Origin: Symbiodinium natans
Taxonomy: Eukaryota > Sar > Dinophyceae > Suessiales > Symbiodiniaceae
Direction: 5' to 3'
Assembly: GCA_905221605.1 (NCBI GenBank)
Contig: CAJNDS010002611.1
Location: 188,339-252,338, forward strand
DNA: 64,000 bases
The notes beneath the pieces are model-generated. The model did not search any database, had not been told where the DNA came from, and saw nothing but the letters and a program-made list of their open reading frames with translations. Position numbers and translations under genes: made by a program. Shown piece after piece: positions 13,501 through 29,300 of the stretch; within the stretch, counting starts at the first letter, position 1, and every line of letters begins with the position of its first letter.

Positions 13501-16360
13501 AGGCCGAAGTACCCTTGTTCGCATGAGGTGGACGTCTTGTAGAAGATCGAGCTTTTGTCTTGCAGGCAGTGCAACTTCATGGTGGAGCGCTAGAGCACGC
13601 GCCATGTTTCCACGCAGACGAGGTGTGGTCAGAGCAAAACTGGTACTGTAGCTTCAGAGTGCAAACCTTGACTTAGAGTCCGACAGCCCAAGACCTCACA
13701 CCCCGCAGTAACGGTGACGCAGACGGATATTGCTACTAATGATTACTACTGCGATCATATCATGAAACAGGAGGTCGTTCTGCTGGCGCTGACTTCTTGC
13801 GCTGAAGCTATGCGCTTTGCAAATGGCATCCATGACAAGCGAGATTTTGCCTTGCAAGCCGTCCAGACAGCAGGCATGGGTTCAAGAATCATTCGGCACC
13901 ATTCAGTCGCTGAGCCTGTTCGAAGCATGGTAATGGCACATAGTGGACACATCCTTTGTACTGTGCATGCGTGCGTGTGTGCATGCCAGCGTGCCTGCAT
14001 GCGTGCCTGCGCGCGCGTATGGATGTGCGAGCGGGCGGGCTGGCTGGCATTCGGGCGTGCGGGCGGGCAGGCGTGCTGTGTGGGTGTGCGGGCGTTCGTG
14101 CGTGGGTGGGTGCATGTGTGCGTGCGTGCGTGCGTGGGTGCGTGGGTGGGTGGGTGGGTGGGTGGGTGTTTGTGTGTGTGTGTGTGTGTGTCTCTCTGTG
14201 TGTGTGTGTGTGTGTCTGTTGAAGGTCTGAGCCTCCAGTACTTGTCGGCTGAGCTTCGTCGAGACAAGGAGATCGTCCTTGCGACTTGGCAGGATTCAAG
14301 CGTCACACTTTCTGACCACATCTAACCGTCCCCTCATTCGGGGACTGACCTGTGAGGTTGCCAGTATCAGTCATGAGGTTGTGCATATCCAATCTGCGTA
14401 TTCTGCAAGATATTGGTCTATAGGGGACGGCTACGAAGGAACCTCTATAGGGATATGTACCCGTAAGTCTAGAATGTATCGTACGGTGTAAAGAACGCAT
14501 GTAGCCTTCCAGAATGGATGTTAGTAGCTTCGTTGTACTTTGAAGTGTGTAGAGAAAGAGCTGAGCCACAGTAGTTGCCTCTGCGCCGGCAAAAAGAAAC
14601 CCCGTGCACCGAATTCGCCCTTTCAGGATGACCACCCTGGGCAAGTAAGCTAAGGGTTATTCGACTGTGCAATCAACGTCAAATCTCTCCGTAGATTTGC
14701 AGCCCTCTTTCCATCCTCTTTCCACTCGCTCTCCTTCTCGCAGTGCCGGGGTGTTATCTCCAGGCCGCTATTGCCAATTGCGGCCTGGCACTGCAGTTTG
14801 CCTCAGATGAGCTCAAGGAAGACGACGAGGTTGGCATCGTGTTGAGTAGGCGACTGTAGGCGACAGTTCTCGCGATTTGCATCTATGCATCACTCGGGGT
14901 TATAGGCGATGTACATGAATGCAGGTTGTCTGGTGCGCAATTTCTCAGGACCCAGCACTTTTGCGCTGCGGATTGAGCACTGAACTGTAGAATCTTCAGA
15001 CTCTTGTCTAGCTGAACGAGCTGCAGGACCCTCGTGCTCTGCAACATGCCCCACTCTTCCGGGCCGACGAGAAATTCTTGCTGCGCTGTGTTGAACGGTC
15101 ATGCGAAGTTCTACAATTTGCAGATGCTGGTCGCTTGCCGCACTTTCAGTCGAGCTGCGGGGTGCCGAGCGCGAAATGACCCAAAGCTAATGGACGCTCC
15201 AAACTGCTCAGTGTGAATAACGTGCACTGAGTGCACCTGCGACATGCAATGCGCAAATTCACTGGCACTGCGCATTCTTTCAGCTTCTCTCGATAAGGCC
15301 TGAAATCGAGTATAGACTTCGCCTTCAGTGCTGTCGCTGAGGATGTTTTTCATTTGTTCATTGCCTGCTTTACATGTCCGGGGTGGATTTCGAACATGAT
15401 CGCATGAGCTTTCGAGTTGCAGGACGTCCATGCTCTTCGCTTTTTGGCATCAGAGTTGCTGGGCTGCAGGCAGGCCGTCATTTTGACGAGGGCATCGAGC
15501 ACTCAGAAACGATGTGCATTCAAGAATGGTTCATTACGTCCAAACAAGTCCGATTGAGTTTGATTGACTCACTGGAAATCATGTATGCCGCCTGCTGCTG
15601 ATTACTTGAAGCCATCGATTTGATAGTTACTTGTCTTGCCCTGGTTCAGGGACCTGATCCTGCACGCCACAGCGATCAATGAGGCTGCACTCGATTGCAT
15701 CGGACAGGGGTTGTAATTGTCTCGTGAGAAAAAAAAGTTGTGGTGAACAGCCCCACAAGTCCGTTCTTCCTGGCTTCAGAGCCAATCCTTTACAGTACAA
15801 TTATGTACAATTTCTCGCTGCAAAGGAGGGCTGCCGGAAGCAGAACCTCTGGAGAGCTTTTTGTCGGAGGCGCGGCGCCTTCGCAGCGCAGCCGCCATGG
15901 TGCGGCGCCACCCCACCAGCAGGAGCCCCAAAATTCACAGCATCTCACAACATGTTGCCCTTTTTTTTTGCGGTATGGCGCAGGAGCATTGTGCTGCGTG
16001 GGGTCGCATGGCACCCGCTGTCAGTATGGCGACCCGGCAATTCAAGCAAGCTAGGGAGACTTTGCAGATCGTCGCAGCTTGTCGGATATGCAGACAAGCG
16101 GAAGCACATGCAAGTAGAGCGAGTTCAAGCTGGAATAAGTTGGGGATCATGCACTTGGAGCAAGGTTTGCCTCCACCAGCCTCAAGGAAGTGGCTCGGCT
16201 TAGATTCTTGGAGAACCTCGGACCGTTCGGAGCGATCGCAAGTGCCCAGGATCCTCACTTTCGGGAGCAGGTGGCACAGCTAGCCGACGTTCCCATCCCT
16301 GGAGCACGCCCTCAAGGACTGCCTTCGGCCTTCTCTGCCATTGGTCATTTCGATTAGACT
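10580..16360 (+). CDS. DUF4116-repeat protein, multi-exon, lying between VWA8 exons
   Basis: A chain of exons each encodes pieces of the roughly 40-50 residue DUF4116 repeat (A-L-FAS--L-D-E-VL-AV). Exons: 10580-10669 (DENFALQILQANPLALRLL), 10780-10887 (SARDLVLTAVSGDGRSLAFA), 13282 to about 13417 (DRDFVSIALASDGRALRFAS), 13566-13622 (AVQLHGGALEHAPCFHADE), 13771-13873 (EVVLLALTSCAEAMRFANG), 14225-14280 (LSLQYLSAELRRDKEIVL), 14764 to about 14840 (AAIANCGLALQFASDELKED), about 15026 (FLLRCVERSCEVLQFADA), 15423 (DVHALRFLASELLGCRQAV), about 15648 (DLILHATAINEAALDCI). A last frame, 16196-16360, reads RLRFLENLGPFGAIA and ends in a stop. Junctions 13622/13771, 13873/14225 and 14280/14764 keep frame. Function unknown; repeats of this kind are common in dinoflagellates. 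No start codon was identified. It may be a separate gene or an insertion between VWA8 AAA1 and AAA2. Confidence 0.7.
11340..11375. repeat. Short 10-bp tandem repeat (GGCTAGGAGC)
   Basis: Four near-identical units of GGCTAGGAGC or GGTTAGGAGC in a row, within the DUF4116 intron 10888-13281, before the telomere-like array. Confidence 0.75.
11816..12745. repeat. Degenerate telomere-like TTTAGGG array (interstitial)
   Basis: More than 900 bases of G/T-rich + strand are dominated by TTTAGGG, GTTTAGGG, TTTTAGGG and GGGGTTTAGG words with irregular spacing. TTTAGGG is the plant-type telomere unit also reported for dinoflagellates. The array is strongly diverged and flanked by ordinary sequence, so it is interstitial rather than a chromosome end. 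It is interrupted at 12,170-12,300 by a dispersed repeat with an abutting G-run and C-run (about 12,222-12,258). It lies inside the 2.4-kb DUF4116 intron 10888-13281. Confidence 0.9.
12170..12300 (-). repeat. Dispersed repeat copy related to the 38.7-39.6 kb array
   Basis: The words TTTGCAAACGCAATGCGAG and AACACAATGCTCGCATGATG, each followed by GGGTT-GAAAAA, are reverse complements of the core of the tandem array at 38.7-39.6 kb (CATCATGCGAGCATTGTG, TTTGCAAATGGGG). Two half copies flank a run of about 20 G directly followed by about 15 C, which could fold as a hairpin. Confidence 0.75.
12838..12935. repeat. Short GGTTAGGTT-rich patch
   Basis: Repeated TTAGGTTAG, GGTTAGGTTAGG and GGTTGGGG words occur just after the telomere-like array and may be a further diverged part of it. 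No coding signal. Confidence 0.5.
13960..14218. repeat. GTGC/GTGG/GT microsatellite inside a DUF4116 intron
   Basis: A run of GCGTGCGTG, GCGGGCGGGC, GGGTGGGTGG and (TG)n fills most of intron 13874-14224, which is GC-AG. The flanking exons join in frame (QTA-G-LSLQYL), so the array is cleanly intronic. The Cys/Val/Arg frame that spans it only appears to fuse the two exons. Confidence 0.9.
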
Positions 16361-17000
16361 TTGAGTGTCACGCACTTCCTCGCAAATTGGAGGAGATCCG
16401 TCACCCTGCGATGCTGAAAGGCTTCCAACGCCCATCCTGGCAAAATAACGGACACGACGAACATGAGAACAAACGGAGAACTCGGTGCAGACCATGTCTA
16501 ACCTGGCTCACATAGCCAGTCATGCATTTGTTTTTCAAGTTGTCGTGGTCTGCTTGGCTTAAAGCCAATGCCAATGCCGGCTCGACAGCCACTACCCGCA
16601 GCCTCTGTACATACAATGTGACGATATTGGCTCCGGGTCATCATGATGCGAAGACCGCATCATATTGACTGAATGGAGCCGGAAGATCCAGAAGCACACC
16701 CTGAAATGGAAGTACAAGCTCGGCAGATTGAATTTGGCTAGCACAAAGGAGCAGGCTGTTGCCTTCACATATCTCCACATAGCGCCTTTCTTCAATCTAA
16801 GGTGTCATGACTCTGTTTCCCGCTGCATCGGCCTTGGCGACATTGAGGCCTCTGCCGCCCCCTTGTGGTCTTCCGGTCTTCTGTCGTGTTCAATGTCTTG
16901 TGAGATTACGTCTTGTTGAGATGTATTGAGATGAAGCCTCAACCTGCCTCATTGGATTGCATTGGGCTGCTTATCTCAGCGGCAGCAGTTGTGCCCACGT
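16361..17000 (+). other. No gene recognised
   Basis: Sequence after the last DUF4116 frame has only short frames without family patterns on either strand. It is presumably still within the VWA8 intron that leads to the AAA2 exons at 20.6 kb. Confidence 0.4.
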
Positions 17001-17019
17001 GATCCGGGTCACTCGGGTC

Positions 17020-17460
17020 ACTTGACGCAGTGCACATGGCTGTGATGGTATGTTGTGATGCACCGCATGAAACCATCCTGCGCGAGTGGACAACGTCATT
17101 ATGACCCCCCACTCCCCCGACTCCCCCCACCCCCTCCCATGGTTGTGACCCCCACCCCCCCACCCCCTCCCCACCCCCCTGCCCCACCCCCCCTCACATA
17201 GCCCCTGCCACCCCAACAACGTGGGCAGGGGAGTGGGGTGTTCAGTCATAATGACCGTGGTTTCACATGGTTCAATAACATGGCTTCGCGCACGGTGCAT
17301 CACAACATGCCATCACAGCCATATGCACTGAGTTGGGGGATGTTGGGTGGGGCGGGTTTGTTTATGACGTCGTTTCACGCGGTGCATCATCACCACTTCC
17401 ACTCAGACGGGCTGGGTGGAGGGGGGGTGATACTCACAGGGTTTCACACGCGGTGCGCCA
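17020..17460. repeat. Imperfect inverted repeat with C-rich loop plus related partial copies
   Basis: The arm at about 17025-17105 (GCACATGGCTGTGATGG, TATGTTGTGATGCACCG, ATGAAACCAT, GTCATTATGAC) matches the reverse complement of about 17245-17335 (GTCATAATGAC, GGTTTCACATGG, CGGTGCATCACAACATGCC, ATCACAGCCATATGCAC). Between them are about 130 bases rich in CCCCAC and CCCCCC. Partial same-sense copies of the right arm follow near 17365 (GTTTCACGCGGTGCATCAT) and 17440 (GTTTCACACGCGGTGCG). The arrangement suggests a small foldback or MITE-like element. Confidence 0.65.
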
Positions 17461-17509
17461 GCAAGTCTCTTGAGTACCATCATTGTTTGTGCCCTTTTCT
17501 TATTACACA

Positions 17510-19191
17510 GAGCCATTGAGCCAGTGCCAGCTCTCAATATTTGAGCGTTGATCTAAAGGTCCTTGTGCGGCATTTAGTAGTAGGCGGTGACCCACACGGC
17601 ATTAAGATATGCCTCCGCGAAAGATCCTCGTTGGGATTGCGCAAGTTATTTTTTTCGCGAAAGTTCTTACGTAGCCCAGGTCATATTCTATGTTGCCAGC
17701 AGCTTCCAGGATTTCAGTTTCCTGCTAGAGTGCCCAGATGGCTCCGAAATTCTGGCAGAGCCAAGGGGATCCTTCTCAGGGCTGGATATTTGCGAAAGCT
17801 CCGCGTACCCGCGTAAGTCGAGGTAGCCATTCCAAGGACAGCTCTCATGTGAGGTGCGTGTTGGCTGTGATTGGGATTCATATCTCTGACATAGTGAAAC
17901 CAATCCATTGCCGAAGGAACTGCAAGGCCCTGTATGGTTCTGGACTGAACCCTAAGCCTGGAACCCTGGACCCTATAAACCCTAAACCCCAACCCTTAAC
18001 GCTCAAATTTGGCTTGTCCAAACTTAGGGATCTAGACCTTGATCTGGGCTAATAGCATAAACCTGCACAACGAGGGGTCGGCGAAAGTTTTGCGAAAGTT
18101 ACAGTACTTATTTTTTCACGAAGACGGTTCTTTCAGGATGGAAGAATGTAGATCACAGCTCATTTCTCATCGGGTTGGGCTTGTTTCAGGCTGAATAAAG
18201 CCTTCAATGAAAAACAAGATCCATCCTGCAGAAAGATTTGATGGCTGCGTGGAGAAAATTGCGACGCACCGTTATTGCACCCCCCTACCAGGCAGAAATT
18301 GTGGGTCACCAGCTATGGCCAGAAGACCAACAGACGCCGGAGAGAGCAAAAAACGCGTAAAGGTGCCAACCCCGTCTCAACGTTGACATCATAGCGCCTA
18401 CGACCTGCGAGGCTAGAAAGAAGGGGGGCCCAGTTAAACCTCTGTCCACGCAGGATGTCACCGAAGCCAAGCCCCAGCAGCCGATGGCATCATATAGCAT
18501 CAGCTGAGGAATGTTGAGGAATCCCGACGGCAAATCGAAGCGCTTTCTTAGACGCAAGAGTCCCCAAGAGGGCGATGCCTGCAGAAAAAGTTGCCGAGAC
18601 GCTCCAGGAGATACTAGCTGCACAACGCTCAGTTGCACAGAGGCCTGAACACCGTCTTACAACCCACAGAATCGGGGTACGATAAACGTAACAACCGTGA
18701 CAACCGAAGTAATTGTCTGCGCGCAGGAGAGCGGGGAAGGAAATACGAAGACAACTAGAAGACGAGGGACAGTTGTGGTTGAAAGTCGAAAAGCGTTGGT
18801 TTTAGAGATGAGTTCTTGGAGGCGCGCTTATCCTGCAGACCTTGTGCAAGGCCACGCGGCGCCAAGCTCAGAGTCCCAGTTCACCAAACTGATGCCAAGC
18901 ACATATGTATCGGACAAGATCCCACTGACAAGCAGCATAACAAGCAACACATCGCAAACAACACGCAACACACAATTCACATCAAAGATATAAACAGCCA
19001 ACAACACATGCTACACGCCACACACACACACACCAAAATCCGCAACAACTTAAACTTATTTTAATGGGGAGGCAAGGGGCCGCTTAAGTTCCAGGCATCG
19101 TCCAGGTCTTCTGGCAAGACCTTCAAGGAGGACCGATTCGGCTGTCCCCATATGAGGGCCGTGTGGATGTGGTGTTTTGTTGAAGGTTTTT

Positions 19192-19222
<31 letters not shown>

Positions 19223-20630
19223 TGTTGGCAGTTGCAACCACCACGAAAACCAGCTCTTCGGCAGCTTGCTGTCGCACTTGTTTGCAATACTCTAACAATC
19301 TCTGGTTGTCATCAGGCGGGTTTTATACTCGTATATTTTTATTGGGACCTTTGAGGCGCGGGGTGGGAGGGTGGGGAGAGGGGGCAGCCGCCCTCTAGGT
19401 CGGATCTTTGTCGAAGAAGGCGAAACAGCGGGGTTGGGGGAAGGCCTCCCGCCCCCACACCCCCTGTGGCTGCGGACCCTTTAGCTCATGGTCCACTTCG
19501 GTCCACCTCGTGGGTGTGATACTTTTGTGGTGCAATCCAAACAACACTGCAACATCCCAAGTAGTGTATCTCTGCCCGAACTACATTGCTTCTCAGGCCC
19601 TTGACGCCTTCTGATGCGGATGTTGCAGTTGCAATTTGTTTTACCAGCTTACATCTTCAGCTGCTTCTGGGTGTTGCTTATCCTTGGGCCTGATGGTCCC
19701 GACCCGATGTCGCCTCGCCGGATGCTTTTAGGCTTTGCTGTGGACGCTGTGATCAACGGTCGAATCGTTGCAACATGTTGCGCAGTTCAGTTCGGAAGGA
19801 CTCTCCGGGGTGCGTGGTGGAAGGCGTGAGAAGATCTTCTGAACCTTGCAGGCAGCTGAGGAGCATGCCAAGAGCATGCCATGATCGGAGCAATCATCAG
19901 ATTGGGTGCGCTTGAGTCGAGGCAAAGCCATTGTGACACTCCGGCATGACCAATCCGCAGACCGGCAGGCGTCATGTGAAAGTCATGTGTTGGTGTCGGT
20001 ATGTCGGCGTGGCTGTCTCTTCCAAGCAAGGAGTAGGGATGCGGGCATCTGTGACCACAGTTTATGGCACCCCTCCGATGCACCTGTTCATTCAGATAGA
20101 CATTCGCGGTGCTCGCACACAGTGCCTGTAGAGAGAGTTAACAGTTAGTAATCAACGGTCATTAGAAACGTCGAAGTCTGCAAGTCGCAGTATAGTTGTT
20201 TTTGTCTTCAAGCTTTCCGTGTTGAAAGGTCGTGTGCATGATGTGCAGCAGTATCGGAAGTGAAGTCAGTGGAGTTACACTTTCGTGGAGGATTACAGCT
20301 TTTTGCCAGGTTTATGTTGGCCTTGGCCAGCGAGCCCCAAATTGATGAAGGTGATGTGTTTGCGCCAAGACCAGTAATTGAATCTTGCTCAGAATGCTGC
20401 AGTCATCTTGCCACCCTGTGAAAGAAAGATGTTAAACATCCCGCCGGTTAAGAAGATCGAAATGATGATCGCAACCTGGTCGATGCAGTTCCAATCGAAT
20501 GCCACAGCTCGGAATGGCTATAGAAAACAGCACAAGCGTTCGAGAACACCGCCGCGCCCTGATCTGACGGCACGTTTCCTTCCACTTGCAAGCTGAATGA
20601 ACTGTGTGCTCGGACATCCGAGCCGTAGAA
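17510..20630 (+). other. No secure gene; intronic for VWA8
   Basis: A few open stretches look exon-like (for example 17718-17790, DFSFLLECPDGSEILAEPRG after CTTCCAG) but I cannot place them in a family. About 17945-18000 is a short reverse-strand telomere-like patch (CCCTAAACCCC). 19018-19046 and 19195-19225 are short (AC)/(TG) tracts. VWA8 homology resumes only at about 20.6 kb. Confidence 0.4.
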
Positions 20631-20639
20631 GAGCTTGAC

Positions 20640-24768
<4,129 letters not shown>

Positions 24769-26354
24769 GAGGCTCGGCCTCAGCTGATCTGGTGCGACAT
24801 AGAATCAGATGGAATCGATACTCGCAGGGCGACGCTTTCTTGCTTGGTGTGCATGTGGAGCTCTGGGAATCCTAGACAACCCTCGCATAGTCTGGAAACT
24901 GTGACGGCAAGGCTGTGCACCGCCTCCTGCAAAGCTCAATGCAGGCCGCAGGCACCGCGGAATAGCTGGTGAATGCCGGTGGCATGTTGCACTCTTGCAC
25001 TTGTGTTGTGCAAGTGCTTTGATGTGCTGCTCATCAGATGTGCTCTGATGGCAATGCACCTTCCTCTCACCAGGTGTCAAGCAGTGGGCGCCAAGCACCA
25101 TGCTGGCAGCAGATGGTGATTCACGGCGACGCCGGCAGGCCAGTATTTGGTCGAAATTGTCTTTGAATCATCCACATGAAGCCAGTTCCTGATCCGCAAC
25201 TAAAATACCTGGAAGCCACTTCATGTTAGACCCAAGTGCTGACCGATGTGCAACCAGGAGCTCCGAGAACTCGAGAACATTGCCATTCAGGAGATACATT
25301 TGGCGTTTCAAGCAGCGACAAGAAGACGCCCATGTCTGAATTCAAGGCAAGAATGTTTGGCGGCGGTGGTCAAGAAGTGGATGAAGCAAGAGAAAAGGCA
25401 GAGTCCGACAGGACCCGCAGATGGACACGCAGTGTCGGTTCTTGTGTCTGGTTTCTTCTTGCTACCGACTGCAGGGAGCAGCACCGACGAGCAAAACTCG
25501 AAACTTTGCGAAGGCAAGGTGAAGCCGGGCTGGCGAGGACGGTGCAGATTCTGTACTCTGTCCAAAGTAGCTTGAGCAGACTGGTGGAAGAAGCGCATCT
25601 CAGGGAGAGGTTGTCTGATTGGATAGGTTGGGCAAGTGAACGGCTTAGCACCAGATACTTACAGGGTCCACCCTGGCCCGTCAATGTTCTGCAATGGGCA
25701 CAGTAATTTCATCATGAGTTGAAAGACATTCAAGGACTTGGACGGTGTTTTCCAGCCCGCGACTTCATGTGAGCGACCACTTTTTATGTTGAAGCAGGTT
25801 TCTTTTGGCCGAGATGAAGCCTCATGGCCTCACGTTCATGCTTGAAACCTCGCAAAGCAATAGGCCCCCCCCCCCAAAACAAAATCGACTCTCTCAATCT
25901 TGAATCTAGAACGTACAGCACACTTTCTGCAACAATGTCGGGGACGCAAGCTGCAGGCACCTGTGAATTTTCAGTGTTGGGAGCATAAGCTTTGTTTGCA
26001 GACGTGACTTTTCGGGGGGTCTTATTCCGGAGCGATACTCAAAGCGAAAACCACACGAAGTGCTGGGCAAAGGCCCTGCCCCAGGATGAGGGCTAAAGGG
26101 CGACTTGAGGAAGAGTGCCTTGCTTCACAGCCTAGCAGGATCCTCTTTCTCGAAATCCCAGCCACAATGCTCACCGTCCCACCATCGAAACCATTCCCGG
26201 AATCTCATAGCAGTAAGGCGAAAGTCCCGTAGCAGCATTGAGCCAAAATCCCATAAACCGATAGGGCCCCCAAAAAGTGACACCCCATATATTATTTCAT
26301 GAGCATTTACAACCATTTACATAAAGTTTTTTGCGGCTGCTCATGTATGCACCA
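24769..26354 (+). other. VWA8 intronic region with an unplaced coiled-coil-like frame
   Basis: Between the AAA2 end and the AAA3 lead-in, about 25348-25705 contains frames rich in Glu, Arg, Lys and Gln (KARMFGGGGQEVDEAREKAE; REQHRRAKLETLRRQGEAGL, the latter after CTGCAG). They look like coiled-coil exons but fit no part of VWA8 that I remember. They could be a lineage-specific insertion or a small unrelated gene. A 12-base match to the dinoflagellate spliced leader core occurs on the - strand at 26238-26249. Confidence 0.35.
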
Positions 26355-29300
26355 TGCTCCCTGGCAGTGCTGTCGAAGCGCAGGAAGCCAGTCAAAGCTG
26401 CCAGAGTGGCAAAGGGCATCCTGCACATTGGAGACGTAACCTGTCCTGTGCGGACGCCAGCCAGGTTGCCCCATGTTGCATTTTTTCTTCAACGTGGCTT
26501 CAACGCGGCCAATTCTCGGTGTGACGATCCATGGAGCCATGTGTGCAGGCCTGAGTTGGTACCAGACGTGGTCTTCGTCGATATCCCGCAGCATGTCGAC
26601 ATCCTTGAGAAGATGCTGCTGGATTGGACTCTCGGCCGGGGCCTCCAGTATCAAGCCCCGTCCAACTGCGCCCCGGTCCCCAGTTCGCGTGGCGAATTCT
26701 CCATGGTTGTTTGATGTATTTTGATGTTGTTTGCACTGGACCTGGAAGCAGAGTCTCGACTTCTCATTCTCCGCTGAACTGTCATCATTACTGTCCAATA
26801 TGCTAAAGACAATGGTTGCTAGGCTAGGCCTGACCATGAATGAATTCAATGCTGCAGATGATTTCCCCCAGAACTTGGGGAAGGTTCCCATGTAGTTGTG
26901 ATCGCGCGTCAGTGTGAGGTCATCACCTCCTCCTTGTCGGCAACCAGGGCGTTGGCAAGAACAAACTCACAGACCGACTCTTGGGGCTTCTACAATGCGA
27001 AAGAGACCCAAAGCTGCACAGAGTGTCACAGAGACCGGCAAAGTCGGGAAAGTGTCACAAGACTCCTGCGGGCTCTTAAGTTCTTGGGGAGCCCCGATTC
27101 TTTCCCAGCCCGTTGACTGCGCTTGCGTCATCTTGTTTGATCGTACGTCTTGTGCACACGTCTTTCGAGATCTTACAAGTATGTGCTAGCGCTCTTAAAC
27201 CTCAGAATGAGGAGTACATCCAGCTTCATCGGGACACGACAGTCCAGAGCCTGATGCTGGCACCGAGCTTGAAGTCTGGGGCAGTGGTTTGGGAAGACTC
27301 GCCATTGCTTCGGGCGGTCAAGGCTGGTCGGTGCCTAGTCGTCGATGAAGCCGACAAGGCACCCCTGGAAGTCGTCTGCGTGTTGAAAGCCTTGGCCGAG
27401 GATGCCGAACTGAGCCTGCCAGATGGGCGCACGGTCGTGAGAGCAGACGATGCACGATTGACCCAGATGTCAGAGGATGAAGTGGTAAAGATGTCAAGTA
27501 ACTTTCGGCTCTTTGTGCTGGCAAACCGCCCCGGCTTCCCTTTCATGGGCAACGACTTCTTCAAGGTCTGCGGCGATGTTTTCAGCTGCCATGTGGTGGA
27601 TAATCCCGACATTGCCAGTGAGGTGGAGCTACTTACGAGTGTGGGCCCGAGCGTTTCGAAAGATCGCATCCTCCAGCTATCGCTTCTTTTCGCGGAGCTG
27701 CGGGAACTCGTAGCTTCAGGCCAGCTGGCCTATCCGTACTCAACTCGGGAGCTTGTGAAGCTGGTGAGCCATGCGCAACGCTTTCCAGGAGACGCATTGG
27801 AAGAAGTCGCTGCAGGTGTCTTTGCCTTCGACATCGCTGATACCAGGAAGCGTAAACCGTTGCTGGAAGTTCTTCAGAGACATGGCATCGCGACCACAGA
27901 GCGGGGAGTGCGTCTTCTCGAAGGACATCGTCCGGGTAAGATGAGCCTGCGACTGGATGAGAATAGAGACAAATCAAAGGATGTCACCAACCGAGACAAT
28001 CCCCATGGGGAAAGCCCTCCGGACATGGCTCAAGGGGGCCCCAAGCACGGTGAGTGGGATGGGCAAGAGCATATTGGCGGCAACCGGTTTGCGGGTGGCA
28101 GTGGTGGAACCGGCACCGCAGGACCGAGGCAGCCAGCTCACGCTGTCACGCTTGCCCACCATCCGAGCATCCGCCGGGCATCCGGGCGGCTGTCAGTCGC
28201 CATATCTCATCTAAGCATATCTAAGCGATTATTCTGTAGTGTTATGATTGGCATGTGCTGTCATGCCACATAGGCAGTCGTGCACATCTCAGTGGCATAA
28301 CGATGCCTTGGGTCACGTGACGTTTGCCGCAGGACTTGGAGGTCGATGGGGCCCTTATCGACTAGATGTGGGTCAGAAGCTGGTTCAGGTTTCCGAGGAC
28401 AAGAAGCAGGGCTTGGACGAGGCCACAAAGCGCAAGGCCCAGCAAATGGCAGATGAAGCCTACCGGAAGAGGCAGGAAGGAACATAAGGAACAAAGGGCA
28501 CAAATGGGGCTTAGCCTGGCTTAGCGGATCTTAGCGGCTTAGAGCACCTGAAATGGAACCTGCCTCTCCGAGTTGCCAGGCTGGCCGAGATGAAGATGTC
28601 CTTGAAAGAAGGAGAGGCCTACGCATCCCTTCGGGAACAGGTCGCCACGCAGATTCAAGAAATGAAGGCACGTCAAGTTTGGAGCGCTTTTCGTCTACCG
28701 TCGTTGGAGCTTAGAATGAAGTGACTGGACAATTCTAGGTCTGCTTGGAAAGCCAAGCAGCGCGGCAACACGAGCGACAATGGTTGAAGAATCAGACGGC
28801 GGGTGAGCTGGATGAGAGTCGTTTGGTGGCCCCTCGTTTGAAAGGCTTGCCATGTATAGCAAATAGCATCGTTCCATCTTCCAGTCTTCGTTGCTGTTGA
28901 ATGTTCTGTTTCATCCCGCTACAATACTTGTACAATGCTTAATTACGCCCAGCATCTGCCAGAAAACAAAGCATCAACAGAGCGCTAAGGATGGCATCAC
29001 TGGGTGCAAGACTGTCTACATGAGACGCGGGGACCCTGAAGGGCAGCTGTTCGGCAGAAGCCAGCAGCATGCAAAACGCCTCACCTTTGTAATGGATATC
29101 AGCGGAAGCATGTGCCTCGCCTGCAGGGCTAGGAAATATTGCTGCCTCAGGCGCGTATATATAGATTTCCGATACCACACATGCAGTTTCGAACAGTCGT
29201 GTGGCCATTGCACCCTTTAGCTCATGATCAGGTACACATTTAATCGGATTGACCGACGGTTGCAACGACTGCAAGAAGTGGCTGCCTTTATTTTCGAGAG

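Noticed and set aside
13889-14325. Single 203-codon DUF4116 ORF spanning the GT array without an intron
   Set aside because: The array encodes Cys/Val/Arg repeats; removing 13874-14224 as a GC-AG intron joins QTA-G-LSLQYL exactly as a DUF4116 repeat.
24778-24840. Resemblance of a frame (LIWCDIESDGID) to the start of oligoribonuclease
   Set aside because: Only one short motif matches; no following exonuclease motifs, and the preceding bases are better explained as a VWA8 exon end.
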